Of a stretch of 64,000 bases of DNA, positions 1 through 8,791 are shown in pieces. A program made the position numbers and the translations under genes. Source of the DNA: Paenibacillus durus ATCC 35681 (lineage in GTDB: Bacteria; Bacillota; Bacilli; Paenibacillales; Paenibacillaceae); NCBI RefSeq assembly GCF_000993825.1, contig NZ_CP011114.1, positions 2,914,001-2,978,000 on the forward strand, written 5' to 3'. How positions within the stretch are numbered: the stretch's first letter is position 1; each line of letters starts with the position of its first letter. Under the pieces are notes generated by a model that was not told the origin of the DNA, ran no database searches, and worked only from the letters and a program-made list of their open reading frames with translations.

Positions 1-1251
1 AAGAAAGGCGGGCGCATTCGGATACGGTGATTTGGAGATCGGCTGCCCTTCCTCGTTCAGTCCGAATTCCATATACTTCTCCTTCAGCTCCAGCGTGTAG
101 GGACCGGCGGCAAAGCGGCGCTGCGAATTCTTCATCTCCAGCTTGAACGAACCGTACGATTCTCCTGTCGCAGAATTGACCAGCTTCGGCGTTACCGAAC
201 GCAGCACAGGAGTCAGGTCGTAGTCGAACTGATACGCTTTCATTCCTTTGTAGCTCAAAGGATCGTTAACCTGGATCGCATGTAAAGCCACTTTCGTTAG
301 CTTCGGCTCTTTGGATGGGTCGCCGCAGTCCGCCGTACATTCGTACAGCACCGCCTTCGTTTCGTACAGCTTAGGCAGCACTTTTTTGCCGCGGAATTCT
401 TCAGGCATTTCTTCGTCCTTGTAGAACTCTACGGTGAATTTCTCATTCTCCAAATAATAGGAGGTATCCGGAATATGGATGATGTCTCCCTGCGGAAAAG
501 CAAGATGCTGATCCATATTAAGCCCTGGCAGCCCTCTGGCCAGCACGGCAAGCAGAAAGATAATGAGGCCGATATGGATAATGTAAGGCCCCCAGCGGCT
601 GAACCGGTGCTTTTCCGCGAGCAGTGCGCTGCCGTCCGTCATAACCCGGTAACCCTGTTTCTTCAAAGGCTGAACGGCTCCTGCAACCCAGGCATCCGAA
701 TCCTCCGCGATCTTTCTTACCAGAACGACCTTCTGCCTTGTCAGAAACCGGCGGTGCTTGCGGATGTTTTGCCGCTTAAGGGCTTTGTACAGAGGGAGCA
801 CACGGTCAAGGCTGCAGATGACGAGTGAGGCTCCGATCATGACCAGGAGAGTGATGAACCACCAGGATTCATACGTATGGGATAGACCGAGTCTGTAATA
901 GATTTCGCCGGCTGTGCCGTAACGCTGCTTGTAATAGGTGGAAGGATCGATATTGAGAAAGGTGCTTTCCTGCGGAAAGATCGTTCCCAGCGTGGAGCCG
1001 AGAAGCATCAGCACGATCAGGTAGATCGCGATTTTGACCGAGGAAAAAAAGTTCCATACCCGGTCGACGACGCCCGGATTGGCCTTTTGGGAACGGCGGG
1101 CCATGCCGTCATAGCGCATTTCAAGGGGATCACCCGAGTCCGTGTTATCAAGCAGCGGCTTGCCGCATGCTTCACACAGCACCGTAGCGGCGGGATTCTG
1201 GTGTCCGCATTCGCATTTCGTATTGACGAAAAGAGGGGTGCGGCCGCTCAT
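1..1251 (-). CDS. resB: ResB/Ccs1 cytochrome c biogenesis protein (3' end beyond the window)
   Basis: System II cytochrome c maturation protein that, with ResC, is thought to carry haem across the membrane and attach it to apocytochrome c. The start ATG overlaps the resA stop codon (ATGA). The protein begins with a small zinc-ribbon-like motif, Cys13-x-Cys15 and Cys26-x-x-Cys29, then a membrane segment near residues 73-93 (VKIAIYLIVLMLLGSTLG), a second near 130-150, and an extracytoplasmic stretch. The frame stays open to base 1, so the C-terminus is missing here. Family and position directly after resA make the assignment strong; the metal-binding role of the N-terminal cysteines is inferred. 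Confidence 0.9.
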   Translation of the reverse strand, partial: MSGRTPLFVNTKCECGHQNPAATVLCEACGKPLLDNTDSGDPLEMRYDGMARRSQKANPGVVDRVWNFFSSVKIAIYLIVLMLLGSTLGTIFPQESTFLNIDPSTYYKQRYGTAGEIYYRLGLSHTYESWWFITLLVMIGASLVICSLDRVLPLYKALKRQNIRKHRRFLTRQKVVLVRKIAEDSDAWVAGAVQPLKKQGYRVMTDGSALLAEKHRFSRWGPYIIHIGLIIFLLAVLARGLPGLNMDQHLAFPQGDIIHIPDTSYYLENEKFTVEFYKDEEMPEEFRGKKVLPKLYETKAVLYECTADCGDPSKEPKLTKVALHAIQVNDPLSYKGMKAYQFDYDLTPVLRSVTPKLVNSATGESYGSFKLEMKNSQRRFAAGPYTLELKEKYMEFGLNEEGQPISKSPYPNAPAFL

Positions 1252-1772
1252 CGGTTCACCAGCTTTCCGATTTGCGCATCGAGCGTGCTCAGATCAAGCT
1301 GCCCGATATGGATTGTATCGATTTTTCCTTTGGCGTTGATAAAAAAGGTCGTCGGCAGAGGAGAGATCCCGTAGCTGCGCACCGCCTCCCTCTCCGGGTC
1401 CATCAGAATCAGGAAGTTGACGCCGGTACCGTTTACAAAATTCTGGACCGTCATTTGATCCTCGCCGACATTGATGCCGACGACAACGACTCCCTGGGCC
1501 TTCCACTTCTCCCACTGTGCCTCCAGCGCAGGCATTTCCTTCACGCATGGGGCGCACCAGGAGCCCCAGAAATTCAGGACAATCGGCTTACCTTTATATT
1601 CGTCCAGCTTATGGGTCTTGCCGTCCAGCCCAAGCAGCTCAAAGGACGGAGCACGGCTGCCCTCTTCCGGCTTGCCGTCTCCTCCAAACGCCGAGGTTCC
1701 GATCGCATACCCTCCAAGCAGAACGATCAGAACCAAAATGATGATTTGTACTGGTTTTCTCGCATTGCCCAC
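1248..1772 (-). CDS. resA: ResA-type membrane-anchored thiol-disulfide oxidoreductase
   Basis: Thioredoxin-fold protein that reduces the haem-binding cysteines of apocytochrome c on the outer face of the membrane. The N-terminus is a single membrane anchor (residues about 8-24), followed by the redox motif W-C73-A-P-C76 and a cis-proline loop LPTTF near residue 143. I chose a GTG start because AAGGGGG lies eight bases before it; the frame stays open upstream to a TTG at 1790, but that would bury the ribosome binding site inside the gene. It is translationally coupled to resB by ATGA, and rluB lies 119 bases upstream, as in the Bacillus order rluB-resABC. Confidence 0.9.
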   Translation of the reverse strand: MGNARKPVQIIILVLIVLLGGYAIGTSAFGGDGKPEEGSRAPSFELLGLDGKTHKLDEYKGKPIVLNFWGSWCAPCVKEMPALEAQWEKWKAQGVVVVGINVGEDQMTVQNFVNGTGVNFLILMDPEREAVRSYGISPLPTTFFINAKGKIDTIHIGQLDLSTLDAQIGKLVNR

Positions 1773-1891
1773 ACAGATTGCCCCCTTCAATGATACCGTT
1801 CATATCGTTAACAAGAAGTGTGAACATCCTATGAACATTATAACGAATACGGTTCCATTTTTCCGGAGAGTCTTGGGGGCACTTGTGAACA

Positions 1892-2650
1892 TTATGTGTC
1901 TTTGCGGGTGTTATTTCCTTTGGCCAGTCCGGCCATGGCGAGCTGCTTCAGCCCGTTGATCTCGTCCTTGGTCAGATGGCGGTACGAACCGCGCTTCAGA
2001 TTCTGCAGCAAAATATCGCCGAACGAAATCCGCTTCAGCCGGATAACGGGATGGGAGATCGCCTCGAACATGCGGCGCACCTGGCGGTTGCGGCCCTCGT
2101 GGATCGTGATGCTGATAACCGACTCCTTGCTGTCCTCGTCAATATCCTTGTACTCCACTTCGGCAGGAGCGGTCATGCCGTCCTCCAGCTTGATGCCCTC
2201 CTTCAGCTTGTCCAGCGCCGTGCCGTGCGGAATACCTTTGACCGTAGCCAGATAAGTCTTGGGCACATGATGCTTCGGATGGGTAAGCAGATTGGCAAAT
2301 TCTCCGTCGTTGGTCAGCAGAAGCAGACCTTCCGTATCGTAATCGAGCCTTCCGATCGGATACACCCGTTCCTTGATGCCCTTCATGTAATCTGTCACGA
2401 TTTTGCGGCCCTTCGGATCGGAAGCGCTTGTAATAACGCCTTTCGGCTTGTTGAACATAATATAGATTTTATTCTCGCCTGAAATCCTTTTGCCCGACAC
2501 CTTGATGATATCCGTATCCGGATCGGCTTTCGTTCCGAGTGTCGTCACGACCTCTCCGTTCACTTCCACTTTGCCGGCCAGAATCAGCTCTTCGCATTTT
2601 CGTCTGGACGCCACTCCGGCCTGTGCCAGTATTTTCTGTAATCTTTCCAT
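1892..2650 (-). CDS. rluB: RluB-type 23S rRNA pseudouridine synthase
   Basis: RsuA/RluB/RluE-family enzyme that isomerises a uridine of large-subunit rRNA. An S4 RNA-binding domain occupies residues 1-60 (starts MERLQKILAQAGVASRRKCE). The catalytic GRLDYDTEG motif contains Asp103, and the C-terminal GRNRQVRRM motif is typical of the family. Length (252 aa) is normal. It sits between the spmAB and res genes, matching the Bacillus ypuL position. Assignment to RluB rather than RsuA rests on context and general similarity. Confidence 0.92.
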   Translation of the reverse strand: MERLQKILAQAGVASRRKCEELILAGKVEVNGEVVTTLGTKADPDTDIIKVSGKRISGENKIYIMFNKPKGVITSASDPKGRKIVTDYMKGIKERVYPIGRLDYDTEGLLLLTNDGEFANLLTHPKHHVPKTYLATVKGIPHGTALDKLKEGIKLEDGMTAPAEVEYKDIDEDSKESVISITIHEGRNRQVRRMFEAISHPVIRLKRISFGDILLQNLKRGSYRHLTKDEINGLKQLAMAGLAKGNNTRKDT

Positions 2651-2670
2651 TGTCGATTGGTCACCTCAGA

Positions 2671-3015
2671 CTAATGATAACCATCGCCGGGATAAAGCAC
2701 AAGTTCATTCCAGGGAAAATAGGGACCGGGGCACGAATCGTTGTGGGGCTTGACAATCGCCGGAGATATGCTGTACAGCGCGGCCAAATCCAGAATGAGC
2801 CGGCATGCGGCAAAAATCTGCTCCTTGGTCTCGGCTTGCGGCGCAGCGGTCAAAGGCTTCCCGAAATCGCCCTCCAGACAGAGGTGGATATATTCGGGGT
2901 CGGTCAGAAGCGGCGCCGCATAGGTTGTGCCCGAAGCATCGATCCAGAAATCAAAACCTTTGCCGTTGATAGACGGACAGACAGAAGTGTGAATGATGAA
3001 CCCTTGGTACGGCAT
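2671..3015 (-). CDS. Small amidase_2/PGRP-like protein
   Basis: A 114-aa protein that looks like a minimal N-acetylmuramoyl-L-alanine amidase (amidase_2/peptidoglycan-recognition fold). Visible marks are IIHTS near the start (first potential zinc His), HLCLEGDF in the middle, and a C-terminal P-H-N-D-S-C-P-G segment resembling the last zinc-ligand region. The start ATG is eight bases after GGGAGG; an in-frame ATG 36 bases upstream lacks such a site. No signal peptide is seen, so it may act in the mother cell or be non-enzymatic. It lies between spmB and rluB on the same strand. The fold call is from motif recognition only, and catalytic activity is uncertain. Confidence 0.6.
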   Translation of the reverse strand: MPYQGFIIHTSVCPSINGKGFDFWIDASGTTYAAPLLTDPEYIHLCLEGDFGKPLTAAPQAETKEQIFAACRLILDLAALYSISPAIVKPHNDSCPGPYFPWNELVLYPGDGYH

Positions 3016-3147
3016 CCGCGTTTCCTCCCTTTTCCATTGCTTCAATAGCATATGAAAAAGAGGAGGCCGGCGTTACGCCTTGCCGAAAAGCCGCCTTGGC
3101 GGCGGCGTCAGAGGCGGGCGAGCCATGCAGGCAAGCAGGGAATGGCG

Positions 3148-3681
3148 TCAGCCGAACACCAGCAGGCAGACCGCGATAGCGGCGACAAAGCCTACAAGGT
3201 CCGAGAAGAGTCCCACCTTGAGCGCATAGCGTCCGTTGCGGATGCCGACGGCGCCGAAGTAGACGGTCAGCACATACAAGGTAGTGTCCGTGCTGCCTTG
3301 GATCGTGGAGGCGATCCGGCCGATCAGCGAATCGGGGCCGTGAACACGAATCAGTTCGGTAGCGTAGGCCAGCGAGCCCGTGCCGGTAAGAGGGCGCAGC
3401 AATCCGAGGGGCATCACCTCCGGCGGAACTCCAAGGCTTCTTAGCAGCGGAGAAATATATCCCATAAGAAAATCAAGCGCTCCGGATGCGCGAAACACGC
3501 TGATCGCCACCATCATGCCGACCAGATGGGGAATGATCCCGATTGCCGTTCCGAAGCCCTCCTTGGCTCCGTCGACAAACGATTCATAGACGGGAACCTT
3601 CCGGGCATAGGCGTATAATGGAATGAAAGCGATCATGACGGGTATGGCCCAGGTTGAAATCAGGCTGATGATCTGGTACAA
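3148..3681 (-). CDS. spmB: Spore maturation protein B
   Basis: Integral membrane protein of the nucleoside-recognition (Gate) family, needed with SpmA for normal spore core dehydration in Bacillus. The 177-aa sequence has several hydrophobic helices and the family segments PLGLLRPLTGTGSLAYATEL and STIQGSTDTTLYVLTVYFGA. The start is a TTG: the frame is closed by TGA three codons upstream, so no earlier start is possible. It begins six bases after the spmA stop codon, giving a dacB-spmA-spmB operon. Confidence 0.93.
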   Translation of the reverse strand: MYQIISLISTWAIPVMIAFIPLYAYARKVPVYESFVDGAKEGFGTAIGIIPHLVGMMVAISVFRASGALDFLMGYISPLLRSLGVPPEVMPLGLLRPLTGTGSLAYATELIRVHGPDSLIGRIASTIQGSTDTTLYVLTVYFGAVGIRNGRYALKVGLFSDLVGFVAAIAVCLLVFG

Positions 3682-3687
3682 GGGCGG

Positions 3688-4350
3688 TCACCCTTTCACT
3701 TGATAATGTGGTGGAGCCGATCCGCCCCTGGCGGGGGATCGGTTCTCCGCAGGCGGCCCTGGCGGCCTGCGCAGCAGCAGCATCCGGCGGCACAGCCGGT
3801 CTGCGAAGATGGCGGCGAGCGTTGCGACGAAGGTCGCCGCGAGCGTCGTCCCGACGATGTCCGCCGGATCGGCGGAGCCGTAGTTCAGGCGGATCGCGAT
3901 CAGCGTCGCCGGAATGAGCGTGATGCTGGCGGTGTTGAGCGCAAGCAAGGTGCACATCGCGGGGGTAGCCGTATCTTTCTCAGGATTCAAAGTCTGCAAT
4001 TCCTGCATCGCCTTGATGCCCATCGGCGTCGCCGCATTGCCCAGGCCAAGCAAATTCGCGCTCATATTGGATAATATATAGCCAATCGCCGGATGCCCTT
4101 TCGGCACATCCGGGAACAGGAAGCGGACAACCGGACCTAGCAGTTTGGCGATGACGCGCAGCAGTCCGGCATCTTCCGCAACCTTCATGACGCCAAGCCA
4201 GAAAACGAGGACGCTTATGAGTCCGAAGCTGACTGTGACGCCATTCTTTGCGCCGTCGAATACGGCTGCCGTAAAAGCGTCCATCCGGCCGTTCACGGCG
4301 GCGAACACAAAGCCAATGACGATCATGCCCAGCCATATGACGTTAATCAT
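3688..4350 (-). CDS. spmA: Spore maturation protein A
   Basis: Membrane partner of SpmB (220 aa). It contains the characteristic conserved segment around GYILSNMSANLLGLGNAATP and GIKAMQELQTLN. The start ATG lies inside the last codons of dacB (8-bp overlap), so translation is probably coupled. The C-terminal tail is unusually Pro/Arg/Gly-rich (RRPPGPPAENRSPARGGSAP), beyond the normal end of the family, and is encoded by locally high-GC DNA. The function is known only as spore core dehydration; the tail looks like a lineage-specific extension. Confidence 0.93.
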   Translation of the reverse strand: MINVIWLGMIVIGFVFAAVNGRMDAFTAAVFDGAKNGVTVSFGLISVLVFWLGVMKVAEDAGLLRVIAKLLGPVVRFLFPDVPKGHPAIGYILSNMSANLLGLGNAATPMGIKAMQELQTLNPEKDTATPAMCTLLALNTASITLIPATLIAIRLNYGSADPADIVGTTLAATFVATLAAIFADRLCRRMLLLRRPPGPPAENRSPARGGSAPPHYQVKG

Positions 4351-5551
4351 GAGAGACGCCCCCTTCCGCCCCGAAACGGAACAGGGCGCGAAGCGCGCTA
4401 GAGGCCGCCTGAAGCCATGTGTCCGCCGGATAGGCCGAGGTGGAAGCGTATTTTTCCATATATGGAGATGTTTCCGGCGGCAGGCGTCCAGGCTCATAGA
4501 CAGGCACCTTGCCGATAGGCGCATTGCCCAGCTTCAGCACGAGCGTTCCCCGCAGCCCGAAGTTCTTGTCTGCACGTTTTTTGGCCCCCCGCTTCGAATT
4601 CAGAACCAGCTCCGTGACGATCCGCTCCTGTTCTCCCTGCTTGAGCGGATAGGAGAAATTCAGGCCCGCCGCGAGCTCATAGCCCTTCAGCTTCTCCCCG
4701 CGTTCGATAATCGTTTTTAGGGGGAACCGGTTAAAGCCGAAGTTGAGCAGCGTGGCATGGTCGTTCCAATCATTGCCGTCATTAAGCGTTACCGCGACCA
4801 GTTGCTGTCCTCCCCGGCTCGCGGAGCTGACGAGACAGCGGAGCGCTTTTTTCGTATAGCCCGTCTTCACGCCGTCCGCTCCATCATAGAGCCGCAGCAT
4901 CTTATTTTTGTTGCTCCATTTGTAGTCCCATTTATCGTACGGATTATCCGCCGTCTTCATCTGCGTCTTCACAATATCCTTGAATACGGGATTATGCAGC
5001 GCATAGGCTGTCAGCTCGGCAAGATCATTGGCGGTGGAGTAATGTTCTTTGGCGTCAAGACCGTGGGGATTGGCAAAATGGGTATGGCCGAGTCCCAGCG
5101 CCTCCGCCTTGGCATTCATAAGATAGACAAAACCTTCCTCAGAGCCGCCGACATGCTCCGCGATGGCCGTCGCCGCATCATTGCCCGAACGCAGCATCAG
5201 ACCGTACAGCATGTTCTCGAGCGTCATCTCTTCGCCCTGTCTAAGGAACAGGGACGATCCTTCCTTGGCAAAAGCGTTCTTGCCGACCTTGACCTTGCTG
5301 CTTAAATCACCGTTCTCAATGGCGACGATAGCGGTCATGATCTTGGTCAGGCTGGCGATCAGCATCGGCTCATCGGCGTGGCTGCTGTAGAGTATCCGCC
5401 CGGACTCCACATCAATCAGCGCGGCCGCCTTGGCATGGGTAGATACGCTCTCTTGCTCCGTTTCCGTTTCAGCAGCCGCAATCGGAGTGAAGAGCAGGAG
5501 CAGGCTGATGCAGACCAGAGCTAGAGAAGTTCCGAAATTTACTCTCTTCAT
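4343..5551 (-). CDS. dacB: D-alanyl-D-alanine carboxypeptidase (DacB-like, PBP5*)
   Basis: Penicillin-binding protein that trims pentapeptide side chains; the first gene of the dacB-spmA-spmB cluster regulates cortex cross-linking in Bacillus. A signal peptide covers residues 1-27. Active-site motifs are S67-L-T-K70, S122-G-N124 and K229-T-G231. The chosen ATG is six bases after GGAGG; an ATG two codons earlier overlaps the Shine-Dalgarno, and longer upstream reading has no signal. A terminator lies upstream, between this gene and ytfJ, so dacB probably has its own promoter. The symbol is assigned from context, since this family has many paralogues and a second one lies at 55.0-56.2 kb. Confidence 0.88.
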   Translation of the reverse strand: MKRVNFGTSLALVCISLLLLFTPIAAAETETEQESVSTHAKAAALIDVESGRILYSSHADEPMLIASLTKIMTAIVAIENGDLSSKVKVGKNAFAKEGSSLFLRQGEEMTLENMLYGLMLRSGNDAATAIAEHVGGSEEGFVYLMNAKAEALGLGHTHFANPHGLDAKEHYSTANDLAELTAYALHNPVFKDIVKTQMKTADNPYDKWDYKWSNKNKMLRLYDGADGVKTGYTKKALRCLVSSASRGGQQLVAVTLNDGNDWNDHATLLNFGFNRFPLKTIIERGEKLKGYELAAGLNFSYPLKQGEQERIVTELVLNSKRGAKKRADKNFGLRGTLVLKLGNAPIGKVPVYEPGRLPPETSPYMEKYASTSAYPADTWLQAASSALRALFRFGAEGGVSHD

Positions 5552-5634
5552 ATTCATCCTCCGGGTTCCTATCGGCATTTTGTACAAGTGTATGCTTGTT
5601 TCGGGAACGGTATGTCCGTTCCTTTCACGATGCG

Positions 5635-5666
5635 CAAAAAAGGATACCGCAGCTAGCGATATCCTT
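5635..5666 (-). terminator. Terminator after ytfJ
   Basis: On the minus strand the hairpin AAGGATA...TATCCTT is followed by a run of T. It lies downstream of ytfJ and upstream of dacB, and so separates the two transcription units. Confidence 0.75.
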
Positions 5667-5753
5667 ATGTTTGCGGCAGGCCGCTGCGGTCTTAACGGCA
5701 TACCCCTGCATGAAGCGAGTTCGCGGAGACGAGTCTGCCTAACTTCCTTTCGG

Positions 5754-6242
5754 TTACTGCGTTACGGTTACCGGTTGTGCGGGCTGCTGTGTATTTTGCT
5801 GTGCAGTCGCGTTTCCGCCTTGGCCGCCTTGGCCGCCTTGTCCCCCTTGAGCGGGGAACATCGACTGGATTTTGTCGATCAGCCCTGGGGTGGCATCGAT
5901 AATTTTCTCAAAAATATGAGTTTGGTTGTCCAGCGGCACGATATGCACGCCTTGCTGGCTGACGACAAGAAAAGCGATTGGCCGGATGGAAACTCCGCCC
6001 CCGCTGCCGCCTCCGAACGGAAGCAGCTTCACGCCGTTCTGTCCAGCCGCCTGCTTGTTATCATCTTCCACACTGAAGTCACTGCCCCCTGCGGCAAATC
6101 CGAATGCAACTTTACTAATGGGCAAAATAGTGCTGCCGTCCGACGTCTGAACCGGCTCGCCGACGATGGTGTTGACGTCGACCATGCCTTTAATGTTTTC
6201 CATCGCGGTCTGCATCAGACCTTGAATGGGGTGGTCACTCAT
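5754..6242 (-). CDS. ytfJ: GerW-family sporulation protein YtfJ
   Basis: A 162-aa member of the YtfJ/GerW family, a small sporulation protein linked to germination in Bacillus and related Firmicutes. Family features are the N-terminal MSDHPIQGLMQTAMENIKGM helix, the VDVNTIVGEPV segment and a Gly-rich turn before the VSIRPIAFLVV strand. The C-terminus has a repeated GGQ tract (GGQGGQGGQGG), which looks disordered. GAAGGAGG lies eight bases before the start. The upstream neighbour is a DUF2953 (YtfI-like) gene, the same pairing as ytfI-ytfJ in Bacillus. Confidence 0.9.
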   Translation of the reverse strand: MSDHPIQGLMQTAMENIKGMVDVNTIVGEPVQTSDGSTILPISKVAFGFAAGGSDFSVEDDNKQAAGQNGVKLLPFGGGSGGGVSIRPIAFLVVSQQGVHIVPLDNQTHIFEKIIDATPGLIDKIQSMFPAQGGQGGQGGQGGNATAQQNTQQPAQPVTVTQ

Positions 6243-6331
6243 ATTGGTATCCTCCTTCGGCTTCTAGGGAATAGAATTCCTTCACAACGTATATTCCCCC
6301 GAAAGAAGCATTACTATGTAACCCGTCAGGG

Positions 6332-7045
6332 TCATGCGGCTCTTTTTTCCCGTTTCTGTGACTGGATCTCGCGGATAAGCTCCTTCCACTGTCTGATGCC
6401 TTCATCCGCCTGCATGGCCCGAATCAGCAGCCTGAATCCCGCATACAGCGCGTAGCCCGCAGATATTCTTCCGGCGCAATCGACCTCTGTGGAGAATTTC
6501 ACGTCATCATCGAACACCGGAACCACGAACAGGCGCGGACGGCGCATCAGCTTCACCCACTGCGAGACCCAGCCGACCAAGCTCCACTTCAGCCCCCAGA
6601 GCGCTCCGGCCGCCGTGGCCGTTCCCGCCGCGTCACCGAGTGAAAAATTCGTGGACCAATCCAGCTTCGTAATCTGCAGATGGGACAGCGTATCGGCGGT
6701 CCAGCGTTTCAGCCCTTGCGTGGCGCGCAGCGCTTTTTTTCCATATTCCATCCATTCGATGACGTCATCCTTGCTGATATCCTCCTCTTCCTTATTCGAC
6801 GATTTCACCGGCGCGATCCCGCTCTCTTCGAGCTTGACATACAGCCCGCGCTTAAATCCTTCAAATGCGAGCACCGGAAGCGAGTAATGACGCTTAACCA
6901 GTCCGAAAAGGGCGGTGATATCAATCACGATCCGGTCATTCTGGCCTGTTCGGTTCAGACTGAAATGAATATGAATACGGGAAGAGAGCAGCAAGATCAA
7001 GGCAGCCAGCAGCAGCAGGACGCCAATTAACAGCCATAGCTTCAC
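6332..7045 (-). CDS. DUF2953 protein (YtfI-like)
   Basis: A 237-aa protein with one N-terminal membrane helix (LWLLIGVLLLLAALILLLSS) followed by a soluble domain rich in beta strands, and a basic C-terminus. It matches the DUF2953 pattern, with SRIHIHFSL after the anchor and a late RISAGYALYAGFR segment. Start is GTG, seven bases after GGAGG. It probably forms an operon with ytfJ. Molecular function is unknown; a sporulation role is inferred from the pairing. Confidence 0.8.
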   Translation of the reverse strand: MKLWLLIGVLLLLAALILLLSSRIHIHFSLNRTGQNDRIVIDITALFGLVKRHYSLPVLAFEGFKRGLYVKLEESGIAPVKSSNKEEEDISKDDVIEWMEYGKKALRATQGLKRWTADTLSHLQITKLDWSTNFSLGDAAGTATAAGALWGLKWSLVGWVSQWVKLMRRPRLFVVPVFDDDVKFSTEVDCAGRISAGYALYAGFRLLIRAMQADEGIRQWKELIREIQSQKREKRAA

Positions 7046-7118
7046 GTGTCAACCTCCAAGCAACCTTTGATAGGAATCCTTGGATTAGTATGGCATTTTT
7101 AGACTGGAAAAATTCACA

Positions 7119-7150
7119 TAAAAAAATCATAGACCAATTTGCGTCTATGA
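7119..7150 (-). terminator. Terminator after scpB
   Basis: On the minus strand CATAGAC...GTCTATG is followed by seven T residues. It separates scpAB from the DUF2953-ytfJ unit. Confidence 0.8.
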
Positions 7151-7163
7151 CTCTAACTCCATT

Positions 7164-7769
7164 TTAGGACTGCTCCACTTCATCAATGGTCAGCTGGCGG
7201 GTATCGAGCTTGTCGAACAATAGCTGCGTTTCTTCCTCCAGATTATCTCCGCTTTCGAGTGCGGCGGGCTCCGGCAGTTCCTTCAGGCTGGCGAGCCCAA
7301 AGGTCTCCAGGAAAGACTTTGTCGTTCCGTACAGGATTGGACGCCCCACAGCTTCCGCCCTGCCAACCTCTTGAATAAGGTCCTTATTGGTCAGCGTATG
7401 AATCGCCCGCTCGGATTTCACCCCGCGGATCTCCTCAATCTCCACCCGCGTAATCGGCTGCCTGTATGCGACGATAGACAACGTCTCCAGCGCCGCCTGC
7501 GACAAAGACGCCCTTGAAGGCGAGTACGCCAGCCGCTCAAAATACGGCGCATGCTCCGGCAGCGTCGCAAGCCGGTAGTTGCCGGCAATCTGCACGACCT
7601 GAAGGCCGCGTCCCTGCGAGGCCAACTCCTCGCGCAGCTCCTCCATTGCCCCTCCGACCAGTTCCGTCCGCTGCTCCGTTATCTCGGCAATTTGCCGCGC
7701 GGACAGCCCGTCCTCTCCGGCCAGAAACAGTAATCCCTCAATAATCGATTTCAGACTCTTGTAATCCAT
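7164..7769 (-). CDS. scpB: Segregation and condensation protein B
   Basis: Winged-helix kleisin-associated subunit of the SMC-ScpAB condensin, needed for chromosome compaction and segregation. The sequence shows MDYKSLKSIIEGLLFLAGED at the N-terminus and the family core ALETLSIVAYRQPITRVEIE, followed by RGV(K)SERAIHTL. Length (201 aa) is usual. The gene starts 32 bases inside scpA, so translation is coupled. Confidence 0.95.
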   Translation of the reverse strand: MDYKSLKSIIEGLLFLAGEDGLSARQIAEITEQRTELVGGAMEELREELASQGRGLQVVQIAGNYRLATLPEHAPYFERLAYSPSRASLSQAALETLSIVAYRQPITRVEIEEIRGVKSERAIHTLTNKDLIQEVGRAEAVGRPILYGTTKSFLETFGLASLKELPEPAALESGDNLEEETQLLFDKLDTRQLTIDEVEQS

Positions 7770-8529
7770 TGAAGTCTTCTGCTCCTCTCCATTCCATCAC
7801 AATGTCGTCGAACAAGTTCTCCTGATAGCAAAAGATTGCCTTCATCTTCATCAGCTCCAGAATAGCCAGAAAGGTCACAACGATTTCATGCCTCTCCATA
7901 CTTTCATGCAGCAGCGACGAGAAGCGCAGCCGTCCTCCCTTGCCGGTCCGGCGGAGCGCCTCCGATACATCGCGGATGCGGTCTTTGACCGAAATTTCAT
8001 CTCTCGTAATCCGCGCATAGGAGGACCGTCTGGCCGCCTTGCCGAGCGCCTTGCGAAAGGCGGCGATCAAATCGGCCGTATGAAGACCTTTCAGGGTGTT
8101 GTCGACCTGGGATGGCACAAAGGGAGCCAAATCCTCCGGCTCCTTCGTAAATATAAGGCTGCGTTCGCTCTCCATGTCCATCAGTTGGGTGGCTATGCTC
8201 TTGATTTTGCGGTATTCAATGAGACGCTGAACCAGTTCCGCCCGCGGATCGAAATCATCCTCCTCGTAATATTCGAATTCATCGATCTCGATTACTGGCG
8301 GCTTGGGCAGCAGTATCTTGCTCTTAATCGATAGCAAAGTCGCGGCCATCACCAGGAACTCGCTTGTAATTTCCAGCTCAAGCTCCTGCATATTCCGCAA
8401 ATATTCCATGTACTGCTCGGTGATCTCGCTGACCGGAATGTCCTGGATGTCGATTTCCGCTTTGTCGATCAAATGCAGCAATAAATCAAGCGGGCCCTCA
8501 AACGTCTCCAGCTTGTACAATACAGTCAC
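7738..8529 (-). CDS. scpA: Segregation and condensation protein A
   Basis: Kleisin subunit that bridges the SMC heads. The protein starts VTVLYKLETFEGPLDLLLHL, the hallmark N-terminal sequence of ScpA. The start is GTG, seven bases after GGGAGG; the open frame upstream runs into a terminator and is not coding. The C-terminal winged helix (VTFLAILELMKMKAIFCYQ) is intact. It overlaps scpB by 32 bases. Confidence 0.95.
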   Translation of the reverse strand: MTVLYKLETFEGPLDLLLHLIDKAEIDIQDIPVSEITEQYMEYLRNMQELELEITSEFLVMAATLLSIKSKILLPKPPVIEIDEFEYYEEDDFDPRAELVQRLIEYRKIKSIATQLMDMESERSLIFTKEPEDLAPFVPSQVDNTLKGLHTADLIAAFRKALGKAARRSSYARITRDEISVKDRIRDVSEALRRTGKGGRLRFSSLLHESMERHEIVVTFLAILELMKMKAIFCYQENLFDDIVMEWRGAEDFNGLQESEIDY

Positions 8530-8544
8530 GAGCCAACCTCCCGC

Positions 8545-8584
8545 AAAAAAGTAAAGTGCAGCGCCCGGGGTAAGGGCGCTACAC
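8545..8584 (-). terminator. Terminator between ribH and scpA
   Basis: On the minus strand GTAGCGCCC...GGGCGCTGC forms a hairpin, followed by ACTTTACTTTTTT. It ends the rib operon just ahead of the scpA ribosome binding site. The 207 bases between it and ribH (8585-8791) contain no gene I can support. Confidence 0.75.
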
Positions 8585-8791
8585 AAGTCGAAAACTCTAA
8601 AATTTAGATTAGATCGCTTTCTTCCTTATACATATAAATAAGCACGTTTTGGACGGATTCGTCAATAGCGGCCTAGCGGAATTTCCATTTCCTCAAGAAG
8701 AAACGCCTTCTCCATCCGTTTAGGACGGCACCGTTTCTCGTAGAAATATAAGGCAAATTGATAAGCCCTCAGCTTATAAATTCTTATATTT

